A DNA stretch of 33,376 nucleotides, from contig NZ_JALLIN010000063.1 of assembly GCF_023630175.1 (NCBI RefSeq), forward strand, positions 1 through 33,376, written 5' to 3'. The notes under the pieces are model-generated. The model was not told the origin of the DNA and did not search any database. It worked only from the letters and a program-made list of their open reading frames with translations. This stretch comes from Streptomyces cellostaticus. GTDB lineage: Bacteria > Actinomycetota > Actinomycetes > Streptomycetales > Streptomycetaceae. How positions within the stretch are numbered: the stretch's first letter is position 1; each line of letters starts with the position of its first letter. The position numbers and the translations under genes are program-made. Positions 1 through 14,500 of this stretch are shown piece after piece.

Positions 1-56
1 GCCACAGACGCAGGTTGGAAAAAGACTCCTTGTCTCAAGATGGTGGGCTCAAGTGG

Positions 57-4524
<4,468 letters not shown>

Positions 4525-4541
<17 letters not shown>

Positions 4542-5829
4542 TTGCCTGTCCCCTCAGTTTGAGCAGGAAAGCGTCGAGGAACGCCCTGGTCTCCTGCAGG
4601 TATCGAACTTCGCTCTCGAAGCCTGTCTCCTCCGTCTCCTTACGCAGGCTCAGTTGGCACCACAGCGCGTCTGCGGATTTGCCAGCCTGAAAGTACAGCG
4701 GGTATCCGATGTCGCGCCCGGCGGACCGCACCTGGATCTCCCCTTCGCCGCGTGTGGTCCCGTCGGGGACCGTGGGGCCCTGAGCGAAGTTGAAGATGTA
4801 GTCGAATCCGTCCCCGTTGCCGTAACGCCCGTATCTCTTCGCGAGCGGCTCCACGTCGTCGACATCGAAAGAACCGTGCCGATAGGCGAGCAGCGTCTCC
4901 CAGTGAACCTGGCGAGTGAACGTATCGAAGGGGTCATGTGTGTCCCGCTTGACCAGGTAGGGCACCAGCTGGTTTTGGGACGCCACCAGGGTCCGGGATG
5001 CGGCGTCGTTCCGGTTGCCCGCCATCATCCCGATCAGTAGCTGGTTCTCACCCGTTTGCTCGGCAAGCGTGTCGCACAGAACGGCGAGCAGGACACTGTG
5101 CATCGAGACACCGAGTCGGTCTGCGCAGGTCCGGGTGGCGTCGAGGGCCGTCGTGGAGCGGAAGCTGCCAGAGAACATAGCCGCGTTAGGTCCTGCTGGC
5201 GGGAGGGGGGGCGGTGCCGCTTCCAGGGCCTTTCGCCAGTGCTCGACGGCGGCTGCTCTGCGCGGGGCCCATGCCTCGGATGCCTGTGTCTCGGCCACGG
5301 CTCGGGGCGTGGCGGCCGCGCCGTCGAACGAACCGCCGGCAAGAAGCGTGCACAGGTCGTCGTACAGCAGCCCGAGCGACACGCGATCGGCAGCCATGTG
5401 ATGAATGCTCAGGCAAAGGTAGAGCGGCTCGCCGTTCCGTCCGACGGCCACCGCGCGCCAAAGGAACTCGGCCGCCAGGTCGAAGGGCTGCTCGGTGAGC
5501 CCTCGGGCCACTTTGGCCGCGGTGCGTTCCGCATCGTCGCCAGCCTCCACGATCTTCAGTCGTACGGGCTCAGCCGCCCAGACCTCCTGCTCGATGCCGC
5601 GCGGTCCCGACCGGCGGAACCGCGTGCGGAGCGCCTCATGACGCTTGACTAGGAGCGACATTGCCGATTCCAGATCGGCCGATGAGCAGCCCTCGGGCAG
5701 AGCCCAACTGCGCTGGAGGTTGGCCACGCTGAGCCTTTCGGCGGTCAATTCCTGGATCGATCGCCACAGCGACAGCTGGCCGAACGTCAAAGGTGCAACT
5801 GCCAGGATCGGCATGATAGGCACACTCAC
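4525..5829 (-). CDS. Free-standing NRPS condensation domain
   Basis: A 434-aa stand-alone condensation-domain protein. The N-terminal LTFGQLSLW (14-22) is the C1 motif. HHMAADR (143-149) is the catalytic HHxxxDG motif with the final Gly replaced by Arg; the second His (144) and the structural Asp (148) are kept. No carrier or adenylation domain is present. GTG start at 5829 overlaps the stop of the permease gene (GTGA), implying translational coupling, and the 3' end overlaps the terminal NRPS gene. A free C domain just before a protein that begins MbtH-T-C suggests it joins an upstream aminoacyl or peptidyl donor to the residue on that first carrier. Other C-fold reactions (ester formation, epimerisation, recruitment) cannot be excluded, especially given the Gly to Arg change. 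Confidence 0.88.
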
Positions 5830-6602
5830 ATCTCATCGAGAACGGCATGACGACGGCTGCTCTGCTCCAGGCACCTCAGCATTATGAGCGCGATACCCAG
5901 GAACACCGCCGTCTTGAGAAGCTCGAGGAGCAGCAGCACTCCGGTCCCCGTGGTTCCCGCGAGCACGTCTCGAGCCGCCTGGATTCCGTGAGTCATCGGC
6001 ATGAGGCGACCGACCGCTGCGAGCCAGTCCGGCAGGCTTTCGAGCGATACGTTGATGCCGCAAACCAGCAGCATGAAATAGGAGGCCAGGTTTGCCATGA
6101 GTATCGCCTCACGCGTTCGCAGGCCAATGGCGCCGATTAGCAGACCGAAAGCACTACAGGAGGTAGCTGTCACGAGGATGACACCGGCCAGCTGTGGCAA
6201 GCGGGACCAAGGCAGTTCCACATCCCCCACCACCGCGGCCAGGGCGAACATGACGACAGAGGTGAGAAAACCGATCAGAACCGCAGGGACGACCCGGCCC
6301 AGGAACATGACGCTCCGTCGGGCGGGAGTGGCGAGCACCGCGGTCAGTGTTCCACTGAACCGCTCTCCCTGAATGGACATGGCCGGAGCGAACAGGCCCG
6401 CGATGGCGGAGGCGTGCAGGGCGTTGCCCACGGCGTAGTAGGCGACCGGATGTGTGCCGACATAGTTGCCGAGGTAGACGAACCAGACCAATTGCACGGT
6501 GGGTACACCAATGACGGTTGGAAAGAACGCCGATGGCCGCATCCAGCGGAACAGCGCCATGTGCGAACGCCAGCCGGCCATGAAGAACAGTCGAAGCGTC
6601 AC
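5826..6602 (-). CDS. ABC-2 type transporter permease (second)
   Basis: Integral membrane protein of about 258 aa, the second permease of a DrrB-like ABC-2 exporter. Several long hydrophobic segments are visible, for example around FFPTVIGVPTVQLVWFVYL, a FALAAVVG stretch and the Leu-rich GVLLLLELLKTAVFLGIAL stretch near the C-terminus. I chose the GTG at 6602 because it overlaps the stop of the upstream permease (GTGA, 6602-6599), the coupling style used throughout this operon. The open frame extends further upstream to 6764, but that part lies wholly inside the preceding permease gene. With the neighbouring ATPase and first permease it would form an exporter for the peptide product or give self-resistance. 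The substrate is not deducible from sequence. Confidence 0.87.
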   Translation of the reverse strand: MTLRLFFMAGWRSHMALFRWMRPSAFFPTVIGVPTVQLVWFVYLGNYVGTHPVAYYAVGNALHASAIAGLFAPAMSIQGERFSGTLTAVLATPARRSVMFLGRVVPAVLIGFLTSVVMFALAAVVGDVELPWSRLPQLAGVILVTATSCSAFGLLIGAIGLRTREAILMANLASYFMLLVCGINVSLESLPDWLAAVGRLMPMTHGIQAARDVLAGTTGTGVLLLLELLKTAVFLGIALIMLRCLEQSSRRHAVLDEM

Positions 6603-7396
6603 TGCAGCGCCAGTGTTCCGCTGGAACGTGCCAGCCACTCGAACCTCCTCAGTAGGATGAGCGTGATCGCTGCGTAGAGAACGGAAAGGAGCGAACAAAT
6701 CAATACCGCCGAGAAGGTGCCGCTCTCCCCGGTTGCGGAGCGCATGATCGCCTTTACGCCCCACGAGGGGGCGAGCAGATCGGCGGCGTACCGCACCGAT
6801 GACGGCAGCGAACTCACCGGTACCAGAACACCGCTCAGCATCCAGATCGGATACTCGAAGAAGTTAGCCAGCGCCTGCGCCGTGGGATAGAGGATGAACG
6901 CGGACGCCAACAGTAGCCCCAGCATCGACAGGGAGACGACGGTGACCACCACGGCGACCACGAAGAGCACCGGACTCGCCAGCTCCAGGGGCATACCGAA
7001 GAACAGCGCACTCCATGCCAGCGTGGCGCCCAGCGAGTAGAGACCCATTGACGCCGTGGCGAGCGCGAAGGGCAGGGAGAACAGAAACGTGGGAGTGGGG
7101 CAGGCCACGAGAGGCTCCAGAACCTGCATGAAGCGAAGCCGGTTGATGGCACTGCCGGACCCCATCAGCGTCGTTGACCACATACCCATCAGACCTGCGC
7201 TCAGCGCGATCACGAGTGGCCCCTCCGTCCGCTGCGAACCGGCGAACATGTAGTGCGCGAGCGAGGCGAACACCAGAGGCAGGATCACAGCTGTGACCAG
7301 GTAGAGCCGGGAGCGCATCAGCTGGCGCAGCTCCAACAGCCACCCTCGCGAGAGGACCAGCGCCGTGCTCACGACACGACGGATCAGGACGTCCAT
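6599..7396 (-). CDS. ABC-2 type transporter permease (first)
   Basis: A 265-aa membrane protein with about six predicted membrane segments (roughly residues 31-51, 62-82, 103-133, 140-168, 178-200 and 230-250), the usual ABC-2 permease layout. ATG start at 7396 overlaps the end of the ATPase gene by 13 bp. It belongs with the ATPase and a second permease of similar size, so the exporter core is probably a heterodimeric permease with an ATPase dimer. Family assignment rests on the hydropathy pattern, size and context; no substrate-specific motif was recognised. Confidence 0.88.
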   Translation of the reverse strand: MDVLIRRVVSTALVLSRGWLLELRQLMRSRLYLVTAVILPLVFASLAHYMFAGSQRTEGPLVIALSAGLMGMWSTTLMGSGSAINRLRFMQVLEPLVACPTPTFLFSLPFALATASMGLYSLGATLAWSALFFGMPLELASPVLFVVAVVVTVVSLSMLGLLLASAFILYPTAQALANFFEYPIWMLSGVLVPVSSLPSSVRYAADLLAPSWGVKAIMRSATGESGTFSAVLICSLLSVLYAAITLILLRRFEWLARSSGTLALQ

Positions 7397-8358
7397 GTCG
7401 CGTCACCACCCGAGACCAGAGAGACGTAGGCATCCTCAAGGGTCGGCTCACGCTTCGACACCCGGAGCACGGTCAGGTGACGCAGTTCCTCCAGGACCGC
7501 CGCCGTGGCATCGGTCTGCTGGTCGCAGTGCAGATCCAATCGCTGGCTACCGTCCACCTCCGCCACGCTCACGGAGTGCACTCCGGGCAGAGCCCGAAGC
7601 CGGTCGAGGTCCGGCTCGCCGACGCCGATGATGTCCAGGGAGAGGACGACCTGCCCGTCCGTCTGCTTCTTCAACGACTCCGGCGTGCCCTCGGCGATCT
7701 TCTTTCCGTCCCGCATCACGGCCACACGGTCGCACAGCTCGTCGGCCTCGAACATGTAGTGCGTGGTCATCAGGACCGTGCGTCCGTCCCGCACGGTTCC
7801 CCGTACCAGTTCCCGGAGCTCACGCGCGCCCACCGGGTCGATTCCGTTGCTGGGTTCGTCCAGGATGACGACCTCGGGATCGTGCAGCAGACCTCGGGCG
7901 ATGTGCAGCCGTTGCTTCATCCCGCGGGAGAACGTCTCGACACGGGCCCGCTCGCTCTTGAGCAGACCAACCATCTCCAGCAACTCGCCTATGCGTCGCT
8001 TCTGTTCGCGGTAAGGGATGCCGTACAGATCGGCAAAGAGCAGGAGGTTGTCCCGCGCGGACAGGCGCGCGTACAAGCCTGCATCGCCCCCCAGAATCAC
8101 CCCGGTCCGGCGGCGGACCCGCTCGACCTGTTCCACCACGTCGTCACCCAGGATGCGCGCGTGGCCCGAGGTCGGCAGGAGCACCGTCATGAGGATCTTG
8201 ACCGTGCTCGTTTTACCGGCGCCGTTCGGGCCCAGCAGGCCGAACATTTCTCCGCGCTCAATGGACAGCGAGAGACCGTCGACGGCCTGTTTCGTCCTGC
8301 CAGGGCCAACTCGGAAAGTGCGCGACAGGTTTTCAAGTTCGATCGCATAATCACTCAT
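7384..8358 (-). CDS. ABC transporter ATP-binding protein (DrrA-like)
   Basis: A 324-aa ATPase of the antibiotic-export (DrrA-like) type. Visible motifs are Walker A GPNGAGKTST (about residues 43-52), a signature loop FSRGMKQR in the place of LSGGQ, Walker B VVILDEPSNGID, and the switch His in TTHYMFEADELCD. The last ~90 residues form the C-terminal extension usual in this group. ATG start at 8358 overlaps the free A-domain gene by 8 bp. The two downstream permease genes complete the transporter. Known family members export or give resistance to the compound made by the cluster; that role is inferred here. Confidence 0.95.
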   Translation of the reverse strand: MSDYAIELENLSRTFRVGPGRTKQAVDGLSLSIERGEMFGLLGPNGAGKTSTVKILMTVLLPTSGHARILGDDVVEQVERVRRRTGVILGGDAGLYARLSARDNLLLFADLYGIPYREQKRRIGELLEMVGLLKSERARVETFSRGMKQRLHIARGLLHDPEVVILDEPSNGIDPVGARELRELVRGTVRDGRTVLMTTHYMFEADELCDRVAVMRDGKKIAEGTPESLKKQTDGQVVLSLDIIGVGEPDLDRLRALPGVHSVSVAEVDGSQRLDLHCDQQTDATAAVLEELRHLTVLRVSKREPTLEDAYVSLVSGGDATWTS

Positions 8359-9799
8359 GTTCAGCGCCTTGCTGTGGGGGGGCTTCGGTCAATCGGACCC
8401 GGTCCACCTTGCCCGCGCTGGTACGCGGCAACGAAGGTTGGATGGAGATCTGCGTCGGGCACTGCACGGCGGGCAGCCGCTCTCTCACCCATCGCCGAAT
8501 GTCGGCTTTGTCGGCGGCGGCCCCAGCGGCGACGAATGCCTCGAGGTAGCTCCGTTCCGGACGCTCGGCATCGCGCAACAGGACGACTGCGGCTGAGACA
8601 TGGGGGTGCTCTTCGAGGACCGCCTCGATCTCACCCAGCTCTATGCGGTGTCCGCGAAGCTTCACCTGGTCGTCGGTGCGCCCCAGAAAAAGCAGGGAGC
8701 CGTCGGGACGCTGGTGTGCCCGGTCACCGGTGCGGTACACGAGCTGGCGTCCCTGCGGCGTGTGGTGCAGGGTGAAACGGTCCCGAGTCAGCTCGGGCTG
8801 TCCGAAGTAGCCGAGCGCGAGTCCGGCTCCGTACAGCAGGATCTCTCCTTCCTGGGAACCGTCTGGCGCACGGGGTCCGTCCAGGTAGAGCCCCGAGTCC
8901 GGGAGTGCGGCCCCGAGTGTCACCGACTCGGAGGAGTGGATCCGCGCGGCCGACGCCCAGATGGTTGCCTCGGTCGGACCGTAGAGATTCCACAACTCCA
9001 GGCAGTGCTCGACGAGTCGGCGCGCCAGCTCCGGCGTCAGTGCCTCTCCCCCGCACCAGATACGGCTCTTCGGCGCGCCAGCCCAGCCTCCCGCCAGGAC
9101 CATGCGCCAGAAGCTCGGAGTGGCCTGGATGAGGTCAGGCTCCCTCTCCTCCACCACCGCGGCGAAGACGTCAGGGTCCCAGCGGGCCTCCCGCGGAGCG
9201 TCGATCAGGTACCCGCCGGCCACAAACGGAAGCAGGATCTCAGCGAGCGAGATGTCGAACGACAGCGCGGTCATCGCCAGGATGCCCTCACCGGGTTTCA
9301 TCCCTGGTGTCGTCGCCAGCCCCGACAGGCGGGCGACAAGGGCTTCGTGAGACACGACTACGCCTTTGGGGCGGCCTGTGGATCCGGAGGTGTAGATGAC
9401 GTACGCGACATCGGCGAGGTCTGCTTCACGCGCCGGGACGTCGGTGTCGAGGCCGGTCTCCGCGACGGCGAATTCGCCTGCGCTGGTGGCCAGCAGGTGT
9501 AGCGACGGGCGGGCGTCGGCGAGAATCCGGTTCCGGTGCGCCGCCGGGCTCTGCCCGTTGAGGGGCAGGACGGTGCAAGCGCATCGGGCCGCGGCCAGGA
9601 AGCCGACCGCCGCGCTTACGGCGTCGTCGGCCTCCAGTGCCACAAGAGAGCCCGACGGCGTGCTGCCCGCGATGCGTTCCGCCAGTAGCTCGGCCCGCTC
9701 ACCAATGTCCTGGTAGCTATACGCGCGGTCACCGACGGCCGCGAGCGCGGTCGGCTCACGAGAACGCCGCTCTTCGAACACGTGCCAGATCGTGCGCAT
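8351..9799 (-). CDS. Free-standing NRPS adenylation domain
   Basis: A 482-aa stand-alone adenylation enzyme with A3 (YTSGSTGRPKG), A5 (NLYGPTEAT), A7 (YRTGD) and A10 (PRTSAGKVDR) motifs but no carrier domain. The open frame continues upstream to 10525, but the extra 240 residues are an Arg-rich shadow of the A-T gene. The real start is ATG at 9799, two bases after the A-T stop. The specificity residues I extract are D-I-A-Q-W-G-L-I-W-K. Asp235 and the A10 Lys indicate an ordinary alpha-amino acid, but I do not recognise the substrate; Gln at 278 and Trp at 331 suggest something polar or unusual. It most likely loads a carrier in trans. The obvious candidate is the first carrier of the MbtH-T-C-A-T-TE protein, which lacks its own A domain. 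Confidence 0.93.
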   Translation of the reverse strand: MRTIWHVFEERRSREPTALAAVGDRAYSYQDIGERAELLAERIAGSTPSGSLVALEADDAVSAAVGFLAAARCACTVLPLNGQSPAAHRNRILADARPSLHLLATSAGEFAVAETGLDTDVPAREADLADVAYVIYTSGSTGRPKGVVVSHEALVARLSGLATTPGMKPGEGILAMTALSFDISLAEILLPFVAGGYLIDAPREARWDPDVFAAVVEEREPDLIQATPSFWRMVLAGGWAGAPKSRIWCGGEALTPELARRLVEHCLELWNLYGPTEATIWASAARIHSSESVTLGAALPDSGLYLDGPRAPDGSQEGEILLYGAGLALGYFGQPELTRDRFTLHHTPQGRQLVYRTGDRAHQRPDGSLLFLGRTDDQVKLRGHRIELGEIEAVLEEHPHVSAAVVLLRDAERPERSYLEAFVAAGAAADKADIRRWVRERLPAVQCPTQISIQPSLPRTSAGKVDRVRLTEAPPQQGAEHE

Positions 9800-9801
9800 C
9801 G

Positions 9802-11544
9802 TCAGTGCCCTCCTGTGCGCAGCTTGTCGACGCGGCGTGCGTAGTCGACAAGAACCGGATGCCCGAAGATCTCTTGCAGGGCGATGTCGATCCCGAACGC
9901 CTCCCGGACCCGGCCTGTGACTCGCGCGGCCAGCAGTGAATGGCCGCCGGTCTGGAAGAAGTCGTCGTCGGGCGCCGGCGTCCGGCCGAGGAATTCGTTC
10001 CAGATGCCGGCCACGACGGCAAGCGTGCTCGACGGATCGCCCAAAGGCTCTACATCGGCTTTGGCCGGGGGCTCGTGGTCTCCCGCCGTCCGGGCCAGGA
10101 ACGCTCGGTCGATCTTGCCGCTGCTGTTGAGCGGCAGCTCGTCCATGAGCTGAAACGTCCCCGGAACCATGTACGTCGGCAGCGACCGAGTGAGTTCGCT
10201 GCGCAGCGGCTCTGTGTCCCGTACGCCGGACACGAACGCCACCAGTGCCCCGCCGTATGGGTCGTCGCGTACTACAACCACCGCCTGCTTCACACCGGCG
10301 ACGCCCAGCAGCACCTGTTCGATTTCGGCGAGTTCGATGCGGTGCCCACGCAGGTTCACCTGGGTGTCCTGGCGTTCGACGTACTCGAGCTGTCCGTGCC
10401 GGTTCCAGCGGCAGATGTCCCCCGAGCGGTACCAGAGAGCACCGTCCTCGGTACGCCGGAACCGTTCTCGGGTGAGTTCTTCGTCCTGCCAGTAACCGAG
10501 GGCCAGGACCATGCCGCCGATCCACAGTTCGCCGGCCTCACCCGGCTCGGTGACTGTCGCACCGGACGCGTCGACCAGGCGGACAGCCGCACCGGAGATC
10601 GGGCGGCCGATGTCCGGGAGGAAGGCGCGGTCACCTTTCCTGAGATCGTCGCTGGCCGTGGTGACGACGGTCGCCTCAGTCGGTCCGTAGTGGTTGTACA
10701 CCGCCGGGGGGAAGCCGGCGGGCGGGTGGACCCGCAGGCGGTCTCCACCTGTAGTCAGGATCTGCAATGTGGCGGGCGGGTCTGGCAGAGCAAAGAACTG
10801 TTCCGCCAGAGGGGTGCTGAGGAAGCAGTGATCGATGCGGCGCCTGGTCAGGAAGTCCCGGATGGTCGACACATCCACGGTGGTGCGATCCTCGGGCAGG
10901 ACAAGCGTCGCTCCACTCAACAGCGTGGACCACACTTCCCATACCGTAGCGTCGAAGGCCAGGCCGGCGAACGCTGCGACCCGTGTGCCCGGCCCGGTGC
11001 CGTAGGTTCGCCGATGCCAGTCGACCAGATTGGCCAGGCTCGCGTGGCCGACCGCCACCCCCTTGGGAGTGCCGGTGGATCCTGACGTGTAGATCACGTA
11101 TGCGCAGGTGGCCGACACGGCGTTCGGGTCCGTCGTCGCAGTGTCGGCTTCCTCGGGATGACGTACGGGCAGCACCCCGGCCAGGGCCGTGCCCTCGCCT
11201 GCAGGTGCCAGGACGGCGAGGGGACGAGCGTCCGTCAGGATCGCTTCGAGACGCCCCTGGGGAAGGCGGGGGTCCAAAGGCAGGTATGCGCAGCCGGCGC
11301 GCCAGATACCCAGCTGAACGACGATGCCCGCCACACCACGCGGGTGGAGCACCCCGACGAGCCCGCCTTCCCGGAACTCCGGCAGATTCCGCAGCCAGGC
11401 CGCGACAGAACCCGACCTCTCCCAGAGCTGGGCGTAGGTGACTTCTTCGGTGGCCGTCTCGATGGCCACGATGTCGGGCGTACGGAGTGCCAGCCGCTCC
11501 AGTACGTGGCGGGCGGGCGTGAAAGGCTCAGCAGGAGATGTCAT
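9802..11544 (-). CDS. NRPS A-T didomain
   Basis: A 580-aa adenylation-carrier protein. The A domain runs from about residue 15 to 500, with YTSGSTGTPKG, NHYGPTEATV, YRSGDI and NSSGKIDR motifs. The carrier Ser is 536 in TGGHSLL. Specificity residues read D-A-W-F-L-T-H-V-V-K. They resemble the known Leu-type pattern D-A-W-F-L-G-N-V-V-K except at positions 301 and 322, so a branched or otherwise hydrophobic amino acid is likely. ATG start at 11544 overlaps the A-T-C gene by 17 bp. The absence of a C domain fits its residue being the acceptor for the C domain at the end of the neighbouring A-T-C protein. Confidence 0.94.
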   Translation of the reverse strand: MTSPAEPFTPARHVLERLALRTPDIVAIETATEEVTYAQLWERSGSVAAWLRNLPEFREGGLVGVLHPRGVAGIVVQLGIWRAGCAYLPLDPRLPQGRLEAILTDARPLAVLAPAGEGTALAGVLPVRHPEEADTATTDPNAVSATCAYVIYTSGSTGTPKGVAVGHASLANLVDWHRRTYGTGPGTRVAAFAGLAFDATVWEVWSTLLSGATLVLPEDRTTVDVSTIRDFLTRRRIDHCFLSTPLAEQFFALPDPPATLQILTTGGDRLRVHPPAGFPPAVYNHYGPTEATVVTTASDDLRKGDRAFLPDIGRPISGAAVRLVDASGATVTEPGEAGELWIGGMVLALGYWQDEELTRERFRRTEDGALWYRSGDICRWNRHGQLEYVERQDTQVNLRGHRIELAEIEQVLLGVAGVKQAVVVVRDDPYGGALVAFVSGVRDTEPLRSELTRSLPTYMVPGTFQLMDELPLNSSGKIDRAFLARTAGDHEPPAKADVEPLGDPSSTLAVVAGIWNEFLGRTPAPDDDFFQTGGHSLLAARVTGRVREAFGIDIALQEIFGHPVLVDYARRVDKLRTGGH

Positions 11545-14500
11545 CGGTGTCTTTCTTGGTCAGCAGGGCCTCATATACGTCGGTGATGCGTTGCGCCACG
11601 TCGCGCCGCACCAGCGTTGTACGGAAGGCCACATCCACTTGCAGTCCGCCATCGGGCTGTGGCCACGCCTCGCAGACCAGCTCCGCGGGTGGCAGGGCAG
11701 GTGGCTGTGGCAGCGGACGAACGATGCACCCGTCGAGCTGCAACTCCCCAGCGGCGTTGTTCTGGTAGGCGAACACGGTCTGATAGAGGGGGTTGCGGGC
11801 CGTCCGAGGAGTAGCCAGGGCAGCCACCACCTCGTCGAACGCGACGTCCTGGCTTGCCATGGCCGCCTCGATCACCGGATGGGTCTGGTGTACGCGGTCT
11901 AGCAGTGAACCTCGCGCATCCGCGGGCGGGAGGCGTACGCACAGCATGTCCACCAGGCATGCCACGGCGCGGATCGCCTGCGCGCCGCCCCGGCGTGCGA
12001 CCGGGACGCCGATACAGAAGTCGTCCTGACCCAGCACTTCGCGCAGGGTGGCGTGGTATCCCGTCAAAAGGGTCGAGAACAACGTGCCGTCGCATTGCCA
12101 CGCGATCCGGGTCAGGTCCTCGACGGCACTGCCGTCGAGGACGAAGCGGAACACGCCCACCGGCTCGTCGCCGTCCGTCGACCGGGGTCTCGGCAGGTCC
12201 AGGTCCGGCGCGCCGAGCAGCGTTGCCTTCCAGTGACCCAGCTGTCGTTCGTAGTCCGGATGGCTGCGAACTGCGGCCTGCTCCACGGCGAGTTCCGCCA
12301 GGGTGGGGGCGGGCCCGTCGAAGGTCTCACGAGCCCCGCCGAGCCGGCGTCGGTACGCTGCCGTCAGCTCGGACAGGAGCAGGGTCTCGGACCAGCCGTC
12401 GAAGGCGACGTGGTGCACGGCCAGCCCCAGTAGGGTGCTGCCCTTCGCCGCTGCGACCATCACGCAGCGCCAGACCTCACCCGCCTGGATTCGGAGCGGC
12501 CTCAGCAGGGCCTCCCGCAGGGCGGACTCCGCGGATGCGTCGTCGTCCCGTCGCCCTAGGTCGATCAGCACCGTGTGGTCTCGCCTGGGAGCAGTGCGTG
12601 CTTCCAGGCCGTCCCCCAGAACATACGAGGCGCGCAGTGCCTCGTGCCGCTCGTGCAGGTCCCCCAGGGCCTGTTCGAGTGCCACCAGATCGACCGGGCC
12701 CTCGATCCGCCAGGCCCTTCGGCACAGTGCGGAGGTGTCCTGCGGATCCATCTCGTACGTCATGCAGAAGTGGGCCGACATACCCCGGAGCGGGACCGTC
12801 TCCGCATCGGATGCAGCAGACGCCGAGGAGGCGTCGCCGGCGGGCAGCGCCATGGCCTCTCCCAACAGCCGGCGTAGCCCGTTGAGGCTCGGATCCCTCA
12901 TGAACGCGGACACGGACACGTGCACGCCGAGCTGCGCCTGGATTCGGGCGCACAGACGCATGGCGTCCAGTGAGGTGCCCCCGAGCGCGGCCCAGGACGC
13001 GTCGGGCGACCACCGGTCGAGCTGCCCGTCACCGAACTTGAGGATCTCCTTGAAGAGAGAGTCCACATCCGTACCGGGCGCCTCCTCGGGCCGGCCGAGC
13101 CCGGCCAGGAGCGCGCGGTGGTCGGTCTTGCCCTGCGCCGTCAGCGGGAACGCCGTCACCTCTTCGATCAGGTCCGGTACGCAGTAGGCGGGAAGCACCT
13201 CTCGCAGACGGTCCGTCATCGACGGCGCCCCCGGCTGCCGCCCCGGTGCCGGGGTGTAGAACAGCGCGAGGCGTGTGGCTGAGAGGCCAGCTCCCTCGAC
13301 GGGGGCGACAACGGCCCGCTCGACCTCCGGCAGTGCCTCGCAGGCGCTCTCGACCTCGGCCGGTTCAACCCGGTGGCCCCGGATCTTGACCTGCCGGTCC
13401 GCACGGCCCAGGTAGTGGAGGATCCCGTCGTCGTCAAGGAAGCCGAGGTCTCCCGTACGGTACAGACGGGTCTTGCCGGCCACCGTCGAAACGGTCACGA
13501 ACTGTTTCCCGGTCTCCTCTGGGTCGGCGAGGTACTCGGCGGCCAGGCCGTCACCGCCGATCCAGATCTCGCCCGGCCTGCCAGGAGCCGTCGCCACCTG
13601 GTCCCGCAGCACCACGACCTGCGTGCGGGGTACCGGCCGGCCCAGCGGGATGCCCTTGTTGCGTTCGGTGTCGGCGAGCGTCACCCGGTGCGTCGTGGCG
13701 AAGACGCAGCTCTCCACGGGGCCGTACCCGTTGAGCAGCGTGATGGTGGGATGCGCGGTCAGGAATCGCCGGACGTGAGCGGGCGAGAGCCGCTCCCCGC
13801 CGATGATTAGTTGTGACAGCCCCCGGAAGCATTCGGGCCGCTCGTCCACGAACAGGTTGAAGAGCGAGACGGTAAGCCAGGTCGTGTTCACGCCGTGGTC
13901 GCGGATCATCCGGGACAGCGTGTCCGGGAGGAAGTAGTCGCCACCGGCAAGGACCGCCGTGCCTCCGCTGACCAGCGGGCCCCACAGCTCGAGCGAGAAC
14001 GCGTCCCACGCCATCGCGGCGGCGACGGAGGTGATGCAGCCCGGCCCGAAGTCGGCAAAGCTCCCGGCGGTGAACAGTCTAGTGGTGGCTCGGTGCGGAG
14101 ACACCACCCCCTTCGGCGTGCCGGTCGTGCCCGAGGTGAAGAAGACCGTCGCGGGCGCTTTCCCGCCGATCATGGCGCCTTCCGTGTGACGGCCGCTGTT
14201 GATCGCCGCCAGGACAGGCCGGGCGTGCGTCACCAGGACCGGCGGACCGAGCCGACGGACGACCTCGTCCCTACGCTCCTGCGGCCATCGCGGGTCCAGA
14301 ACGGAATAGGCCGCACCCAGTTTCAGCAGCGCCAGCAGCATCGCCACCAGCTCCGGTGAGCGTGGCAGCATGACCGGCACGAGGTCGCCCCGGCGGACGC
14401 CAAACGCTGCGAGCTCGACCGCGTAGTCGTCCGCCGCCCGGGCTAGCTCGGCATAGGTCAGCACCGTCCCGCCCTGGATCAGTGCCGCCTCGGCTGGCCT

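Noticed and set aside
7477..8775. 432-codon plus-strand frame opposite the ABC ATPase
   Set aside because: The minus strand encodes intact Walker motifs across the same bases; the plus frame has no recognisable protein character.
9800..10525. N-terminal extension of the free A-domain frame
   Set aside because: Arg/Pro-rich and lies inside the A-T gene in another frame; ATG 9799 gives a complete adenylation domain start.
9940..11085. 381-codon plus-strand frame opposite the A-T gene
   Set aside because: Shadow of a secure adenylation domain on the minus strand.
11854..12885. 343-codon plus-strand frame opposite the C domain of the A-T-C gene
   Set aside because: Arg/Pro-rich low-information sequence; the minus strand carries HHVAFDG and other C-domain motifs here.
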